Source of the DNA: Rhyacophila brunnea
Lineage: Eukaryota > Arthropoda > Insecta > Trichoptera > Rhyacophilidae
DNA length: 64,000 nt
Assembly: GCA_022495005.1 (NCBI GenBank)
Contig: JAGYXB010000437.1
Span: 186,001 to 250,000 of the forward strand
Reading direction: 5' to 3'
Shown here: positions 57,161-64,000 of the stretch, in pieces
Layout: each line of letters starts with the position of its first letter
Numbering within the stretch: position 1 is the first letter of the stretch
Notes under the pieces: model-generated
Seen by the model: only the letters and a program-made list of their open reading frames with translations
What the model was told of the DNA's origin: nothing
Databases searched by the model: none
Program-made: the position numbers and the translations under genes

Positions 57161-57969
57161 TTTTTTCAAAATAGATTTTTCCTATCGGTTAGGTATATAT
57201 TTTCTTAGAAGTGTTTTCAAAATCATGTGTAATTAAATATCTTAAAATGGTACTAAAGTGGGTTCCATATTCTCCGTTTGAAAGGGATGTGATACTAAAT
57301 ATAGATAAGCAAAGACATTTTGAAAATAAGCTAGCTTTAATAATACTATAATGTTTGAGGCTTACACGGTTGTTTTTTATCGTAGAATACCCAAGAATAT
57401 ACTACGATTTAATAATACTGTCTCCCTGTATTCCGAAAGCTCGTATCTCATTCTAAAGCAAGTGCGTAATAAACACACGGAAAACTTTCTACGAGCTTTT
57501 TTACGCGAGAACGTGAATAACATTAAAAGTAATATCATAATTATTATTTCTCACTGCTTTACGCATGAAATATATCCATGTTGAATTTTAATGCTCACAG
57601 TGTGTTCAGTGGAAGTTATAAAAATCAAAAATAGTCTACAGAGGCTTTTGACAGCACAAAGCACTTGGGCACAAAAGCTCGAATTACATTTACATAATAA
57701 TAGCTTCTTCATTTTTTTCAAAAACTTCTCTCGGCATTTGCAAATCTTATTTGGAACTACAATTATTATGATCCAACGACCTTTCATAAAAATTCAGTTA
57801 TAATTGTAAATTAAAGCTCCAATCATTCCGGTCATTGGTATATAAACAAATGAATAATTTATCATACTCATAAATCCTCTGTGACCCGCGCTTTACTACT
57901 GGGGATTGCAACCAAGACAGAATTTTTGATCTGTAAGTTTTGGGGATTTGTATAATATGTTCTTAATCA

Positions 57970-58140
57970 CCATGTTCAATACTAAGATGATCATATGGGT
58001 CCATCATAGATTAGTTTGTATTTAAATAAAAAATGTATTTACGAGAAATAGATGTTAGCTACTGGCTCAAATTATTACGTTCAGACTCCAAACACATATT
58101 GAAAAACAATATGTGAATTTTACAGACCTGAGCGTTCGTT
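57970..58140 (-). mobile_element. SINE family A, diverged
   Basis: On the minus strand it keeps the ACATATTGTTTTTCAATATG part and the TCTCGTAAATACATTTTT part. The B box is decayed (GAAACGAACGCTCAGG). Confidence 0.6.
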
Positions 58141-59078
58141 TCAGGATTATTATTTCCAATCTCAATCTAGATCCTGGGATTTTGGGATTAGTGAAATTGT
58201 GCGAAACAATGGAGTGTTTATAATATGAATTTTAACTTAAGAAACAAATCGAAATGGATATTGTTTAGTAACATTTTCAATGTCGTGAATTTTTATCGTA
58301 TGTATATCAAAGTTTATTATCACTTTACATTTTCGCAAATAACTTTTTAATAGTCGTTACAATAATAATTATGAATGGTAATTGTGTAGGTATATGTTTT
58401 TCTAATAAAAAATAAATTTACTACAATAACCGACTTATAAACTATTAAATTTATAATTTCCCCATAAATAAATAATTATGTCATTATGTTCGTTCTTTGT
58501 AATATTAGTTTATATGAAAACTTTAAATTTTTTATTTATCCGACCCTGATTCTCAAACAAATGTAATTTTATAATAAAATCAATGACAGCTAACTCAAAA
58601 ATTAGTCGTAACACTCGAAATACATGTAATAAACATGTATCCATATTATCAGTCACAAAGCATAAATCAGAGAGGATAATCTGTAAATATTATTGAATGG
58701 ATATACATACTTCAATTACGTAAGTTTTGTTGATTAAGTATTATAATAGAAAAATCGGTGTGTGTACTTATGTACGCGCGTTAGAAGTTATACTTCTTTG
58801 GCGTAACAAAACAAAAACAAAACTTGTGATAAACTAGATTCTTTGACTAGCTATTAATTATCTTGTTAAATTACACACTCAAGAATAAGGATCGTTTATT
58901 TGAACGCCGTTGGTTTATTTCTATAAACTTTAACTTATATTACTAACTGCCGTTTAATCGTTTGTTTACGTAAGGAATTGCAAATGGCCGCCAATAATAA
59001 ATTCGCTGCCTAGGCAACGGAAAAATTCTAAACTATAATATTATTCTGAATAATTGTCACGATTTCAGTATCATACTG

Positions 59079-59152
59079 TGGCGTAAAGGTAGTGCGTTCG
59101 GCTGATAACCGAATAATCGGTGGTTCGAATCCAATCGAGTGCATTTTTTTTT
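59079..59152 (+). ncRNA. tRNA-like Pol III unit, anticodon-loop GAT
   Basis: The A box TGGCGTAAAGG (59079-59089) and B box GGTTCGAATCC (59122-59132) both match consensus. A T run (59144-59152) follows. The anticodon arm is perfect: stem TTCGG/CCGAA around the loop CTGATAA, giving GAT (Ile). The T stem pairs at four of five positions, and the 7-nt acceptor stem does not pair. It is therefore more likely a tRNA pseudogene or SINE head than a working tRNA. Confidence 0.5.
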
Positions 59153-60399
59153 CGCGTGAAAAAATAAATTATGTGTTACATGTACATGCCAAAAATACAC
59201 TCTGATCTGATTTCCCAAACGCGCCAAAAGAAGTATAACTTCAAAAAGATTCACTACAGTTTCAGTACTTCGAAAAATCGTAACGAATCCGGTTTTAATT
59301 AAAACGAAAAATGCTTGTTTAATTATAATATATATATATACGCGTGAAAATACAGCATTATCTGCTTTATATGAATGCAATTAAGATAATATTTTAAATA
59401 TATGATCAACACGAAATTTAGATAAGTTACTTATCAAAACTTTTATATTAGTTTTAGTTTTCTTGAATAATTTATAATGCATGTTAAGTAAAGCATATAT
59501 ATTATACTATAATATAATATAATACACATTTTCACCCATGTATACTGTAAATAGATTTACCAGTCAATATGTGAACCCCATTAACGACAAATTGGGGATT
59601 TCTGAAGTTTGCTAAAGTGATTGTGCCACTACGGTTTACATATTATATATATGCTAGATAGTATAGCGATGCCGTGATGTTTATTGAATACCTTTTCACC
59701 ACTTCTCCATCTCAACATATTTCTATAAATAATGTGACAACAAAGCAGGTAGAAAAAATCAATATCACGACAAGATTCAACATTGGTAACAGGTATAATA
59801 TAATAATGATTACTTATAAATAACGTTTACTATGACATTACCTGTTTAATTCATTTATGCCATGTACGTTATTATTAATTTGGAATATAACTATAGTTAA
59901 TTGCAAATAGTCAATTAGTATTTATTATTCCTATTTAGTATTATTATTTCAATCGCTCTAAAATATATTATAATAACATTAATAACTAATAATATCTAAC
60001 ATATTATTATCTACATATAATTTTGCAAATAAATAAAATGAGTAATTACGAAAGCGACATAAGTTCCTATAATAGTATTTTTCTCAGAAATCGATATATT
60101 ATATTTTAAATTGTATGTTATATACCTACGATGATTTTTTATATAATGATAAATTATCGTTATAAATTCATTACATAAATATTTTTTTCGTTGTTATAAT
60201 TCAGTCTTAAAAAAATACATAATCCAAAATTGGCATAATAAATATCTGTGATATTTGAGTAAAAATATAACAATTTTTTCTCTGCGAAAATTTAAGGTAT
60301 GTATTAAAAATGTATATGAATTATTAATACTGCGTAAGTAAAACAGAATTCATGTAGACCATATAAATTGATTTGTTGTTTCTTATTCTTGGTCGTGCA

Positions 60400-60775
60400 C
60401 TCATGGCTGAGGATCGTGACCACATTTGAATTTCGCCATCTTTTGAGCGACCAAGACTTCCCATCCTTCTCAATCTTCTGCTTCTCTCATGGCAGAATGG
60501 ATGGTGCTCCCAGTCAGTTCTTTCACTTGGTCGCTCCATCGCGCAGACGCTCTTCCTCTGCTTTGCCTTCCCTGGAGGCTACCCAAAACTACCAGTCTCT
60601 CCAGGTTGTCCGGTCCGCGCCTGACAATATGTCCAAAAAACTGCAGAATTCTTCTCAGACATATCGTCGAGAGCCGTTCAGGGTCCACGACTCGACTCCG
60701 TATAGAAATATCGAGAACACTAATGTTTGCACAAGCATCATTTTTGTGGCAAACGAAATTCCCCGATCCTTCCAT
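60400..60775 (-). pseudogene. Non-LTR retrotransposon RT C-terminal fragment
   Basis: The minus-strand ORF (60470-60775) includes RRILQFFGHIVRRGPDNLER, LGSLQGRQSRGRASARWSDQ and AMREAED. FGHIxRR with GxRSRGRxxxRW is the hallmark tail after the RT domain in RTE/Jockey-type elements. RT motifs themselves are absent (5' truncation). A related fragment is at 39255-39450. Confidence 0.75.
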
Positions 60776-60814
60776 ATTGTTGTTTAAACCATTTCAATTA
60801 TAACAAAAAAATAA

Positions 60815-60990
60815 ACAATGTCCTATCCTAAGGAGGTTGTATTAACAGATTTTTATTTAATGTAAGCCAATTCCTCGTACTCTGATCCAAACACACATCG
60901 AAACAATAACACGCGAATTTGCCAGAGCCAGTATTCGAACCTGGGACCCACGACATCATAATCCGACGCGGTGACTCAGCCATTGTGAAT
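60815..60990 (-). mobile_element. SINE family A, with B box
   Basis: On the minus strand it has the B box GGTTCGAATAC, a head with GCGTCGGATTATGATGTCGT, and the shortened body. It lies just right of the RT fragment. Confidence 0.65.
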
Positions 60991-61974
60991 TGAATTTACA
61001 GAATACAAATAATAATTGAGTTGTTTAAGTATCGTGTTATGCGTGTGTGGATGTAAGTTAATTTTTTTTATTTTTATTTAGGTACGTACAGTTGCATTTA
61101 ACATAAGCATTTAAATAATGTTGTTTATTTAAAAAAAATGCTCTCCAGTGAAGTTGATTTACTAGAACATCACAGATTTAATCGCTAACAGTTGACCAAA
61201 AAAACGATGAAAATCAAAAAATATCTCATGACCAATCTCACAGAAAAAAACCAATCCAATTCAATCGGAATGATGTGTTAAATAATCAATTTACGATATT
61301 CCGGTAATAAAGAAAGCATACCTCATGATCCGCAGATATTATATACATTACTACTGAGTAGGAGAAGATTAAAATATAGACTGAATTATTGTTTATTACA
61401 AGAAACTACCAACTGTAATATATGAGTAAAATATATCTTATCCGTGACCTAATATAATAACACATAATGTATCTGTTTTATTAGATTTCAACATTGATTT
61501 TGGGAGAAATTTGCTTAGTCATAAGTATAGTAATAACTGAGTAATGATATGAAAAAATATTTATAATAATAGTAGTTTGACGACCTCTATTGAAAAAAAA
61601 TGCCCAAACGTGCGTGATATCACACAGTTAGATTAGCTCATTTTTTGTTCAAATAAGATTTTCAGGAATGTTATCTGCATAAAACATACATTTTTTTAAA
61701 TAAAATAAATAGGTTGGAAACCGTTGGGGAATTTAATATTAAATCGAAAATCGTAGACACTAAATATTTGTAATGTTTCCGATTGCTATTTATATACATT
61801 TCTCTAAAACTACTAAAAAATTAGTGTATTTTAATGATACAAATCTGATCTTAATATAAATTTACGTACATAATGTGTACATAATACGAATAACGCTCCT
61901 TTGTCATTATACTGTTTTGACCGTCCGGCCAAAAATCGAACGGCGACATTCTTTTAGTGGCGTAAAGAAGAGCA

Positions 61975-62260
61975 TGGCCTTTTTCACATTACACGGGAAA
62001 AACCGAAACGGCGCCGTATAACAGTCGTCCATCACCACTGTATTCATCGCGCTAGGACTGTTACCGATGATTCTGTTGTATACGTGACCTAATGAACTCT
62101 TTCACATTAGACGGGCTTAAATCGACAACACTCAACAATAAACTGAGTTTGTGACGGAAAAATCGTATAGTGTGAAAAGAGCGTGAACTTGTTGCCGATT
62201 CGGATTTTTACCATTCGATTTATTTCCGTACGGGTAAAACCATTTAGTGTGAAATAAGGG
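61975..62260. repeat. Nested TTTCACATTA-type inverted ends
   Basis: TTTTCACATTACACGGG (61981) and TTCACATTAGACGGG (62101) occur in direct order. Inverted partners TAGTGTGAAAAGA (62168) and TAGTGTGAAATA (62245) follow. The block is unusually GC-rich (CCGAAACGGCGCCG). It may be one MITE nested in another of the same family. Confidence 0.45.
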
Positions 62261-62403
62261 TAAGTCTGCTAAGCAATGTTCCAATTATTAAATACAGTAT
62301 CAACAACGAAACTCATTGAAATATTTACGAAATAAATGACAATCGTATTACTGTCATTTGTGTTTTTATATTCATTACGCATTGAAAAATTATTTGTATA
62401 CGA

Positions 62404-62404
<1 letters not shown>

Positions 62405-62435
<31 letters not shown>

Positions 62436-62442
62436 TATATAT
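62405..62442. repeat. (TA)n microsatellite
   Basis: About 38 bp of TA repeat with one interruption (TATAATATA). Confidence 0.95.
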
Positions 62443-62580
62443 TTAAAAAAAACGAATATATTAGACGTTGCAAAAGCAACCTATTAGTAAAAAAATATTT
62501 AAATTGTTGTCGCATGTCCTTGGATGGGCTCTTCGGCTCGTTTATAAGAAAATGTCTTAAATGAAAATTATGTTTATTAA

Positions 62581-63350
62581 CACGTTGATCGCCATGGGGG
62601 TCACCGGTGACCGGCATTGGATTACGTTCAGGGGGCCATGGGGGTCACCGGTGACCGGCAAAGAAGACCTGCGTAGAGTTGTTCTACAGCGCCGGCGGGC
62701 ACGCGCGCTGTGCATTTTCGATACGCGGTGACCGGCATGGCCCTTCTGTATATTACTGCCACTTGGCCTGAAAATATGTCTTCCCAGTCACAAAATATAG
62801 GCTCACTAATGTAAAGAATGTACATAATGAAAAAAAAAGTTTTCCTTTTAAATTTTAAATGTGTTTTTGTTGATATAAAAATTAAAATTAAATAGATTAT
62901 AAAAATGTAAGTTATAAAAAATATGTAAATAATAAAAAAATAGAATAAAAAAAATGATTATAAGGTATGTATACGTATATTTCCAGTTTATGTGTATCCA
63001 GGTATTATACTACCCAATTTGAAAACTTTTATTCCGTATTTGTGCCTTTTCTGTTTATTATACTATCTAAATCTAAATATAATTCGACCGCGAAATGGCA
63101 CCATGCTCTCGTCAACACATATGGACAGGTGACCGGCGAAGTGGCCGGCCCGGCGCAATAGAATAAATTAACTTGTTGGCGCCGCGACGGACACATGTGG
63201 CCGGCACATCATAAAAACCAATATTTACGTAAAAAAATCATCAAAATGAAAAAAAACATTATATTCTTTCATTACCTATCAAATAATACCTTAGAGACAA
63301 ATAATCATTTTTTAACTATTTTATGTAAAACTAGTTGGCGATCAATGTGT
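62581..63350. mobile_element. Non-autonomous TTAA-flanked element (piggyBac-like)
   Basis: TTAA lies at 62577-62580 and 63351-63354. The left end CACGTTGATCGCCA is matched by the right end read inward, ACACATTGATCGCCA. The block GCCATGGGGGTCACCGGTGA is repeated at about 62591 and 62634. A further TTAAC(T)TGTTGGCGCC motif at about 63168 looks like another left-type end. No transposase is present. Confidence 0.65.
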
Positions 63351-64000
63351 TTAATAAACGCAAATAATATCATATTCATAATATTAATCAGTTTGAACCT
63401 TGGCATTTAAAATGTAATATAAAACGATTATCCAAAGTGATTTAATGCCAAGTGTGGTAGGTATACATAGGTTTACAGTTCGCTGCTCGTTACAATTTGA
63501 AGGCAGTGATTTCGCGACGTCCATTAGGGTGCTTCAACGGCGTCGCGGCGCGTATCGTTTTCTGTCTCTAACGACGCCTTACAACGACGTCCACAACTTT
63601 AAAGCGTTGTGAGAGAATTTCACATTTTTACGAGTTCTCATTTTCATCAACTTTTATTGCTCAAAGGTTTACCGTTAGAGTTTAATTTAATTATTTTTAT
63701 ACATTTAAAAAAATGCAATTAACGATATTTAGTAGAATTATATAAACATCCTTGTGATACTTATATTTAAATACTTCGTACGGCTTACTTTCCATTTACC
63801 AATATTTTAGAAAGCATAATAATATATTACAGATATTATATGACATGCAATTAAAAATATTCATATATAACTATAATACCTCCATTATGTTGGCATATCA
63901 TATTACTTTAAAAAGTATTTACGAATTTGAATAATTTAGCAATTGTTCATGAAAACTTAATTTTTACAAAAAGTTATCAGTAGGTACTTGTTTTTGAATT

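Larger units (their letters stand above)
56559..64000. other. TBC1D30: Right flank: expected site of upstream TBC1D30 exons, none found
   Basis: I looked on the minus strand for the N-terminal part of the RabGAP (the RxxxW motif before LWLTLAEQ) and saw no credible exon. The stretch holds SINEs, an RT fragment, a tRNA-like unit and TTAA elements. 63410-64000 shows only AT-rich DNA and a GC-rich patch (63500-63600) with no assignable function. Confidence 0.4.

Noticed and set aside
59079..59152. Functional tRNA-Ile gene
   Set aside because: The acceptor stem does not pair and GAT is unusual for a nuclear tRNA-Ile, so it was listed only as tRNA-like.
59057..59380. 107-codon minus-strand ORF
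   Set aside because: It overlaps the tRNA-like unit and has no protein family signal.

Overview
The window looks like nuclear DNA from an insect. It is AT-rich, with widely spaced spliced exons, GT-AG introns and many dispersed transposons, SINEs and MITEs. The recurring GTAGGTACCTAC-like and ATAATATTAT-like strings, together with the gene content, suggest a hemipteran, possibly aphid-related. That placement is an inference and not proven. No bacterial operons, CRISPR arrays or rRNA genes were seen.

Two conserved genes, both on the minus strand, form the backbone. (1) Positions 7426-27687 hold a complete glycine dehydrogenase (decarboxylating), the P protein of the mitochondrial glycine cleavage system (GLDC). 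I reconstructed 18 coding exons; all phases agree and the total is 3027 nt (1008 aa plus stop). The catalytic PLP lysine is at residue 751 and one intron uses a GC donor. (2) Positions 31856 to beyond 56558 hold most of a TBC1D30-type RabGAP. Ten exons are visible (4650 nt, 1549 aa plus stop). They carry the arginine and glutamine fingers of the TBC domain, a 3.2-kb exon coding a long disordered region, and a conserved C-terminal tail. The 5' exons lie outside the window or were not found. At the left, 2726-2903 looks like the first exon of a cytochrome P450 whose other exons were not found.

Introns and intergenic DNA are full of mobile elements. The TBC1D30 intron at 45121-51792 holds a nearly full-length RNase H-bearing non-LTR retrotransposon (about 46026-51396) with an 11-bp perfect target-site duplication, a poly(A) tail and an Inr+DPE-like internal promoter. 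The intron at 35643-38671 contains a piggyBac-type element with TTAA flanks. Most of its transposase is missing and a 0.7-kb, 10-bp-unit minisatellite sits in its place, but the cysteine-rich transposase C-terminus survives. GLDC intron 10 holds a 974-bp hAT element with a transposase remnant. Other elements are long-armed foldback elements (574-2553, 22030-22620, 25860-26640), two tRNA-derived SINE families, several MITEs, and strong hairpins (6669-6752, 26476-26630, 55384-55572).

GLDC and TBC1D30 are neighbours on one strand, with about 4.2 kb between the TBC1D30 stop and the GLDC start codon. Nothing suggests shared function. The most unusual items are the minisatellite-filled piggyBac element, the 73-bp near-perfect hairpin with a CCTAA-rich loop, the retrotransposon's downstream promoter, the foldback family, and the greatly enlarged TBC1D30 disordered exon. 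I did not find a convincing wholly new biological system.
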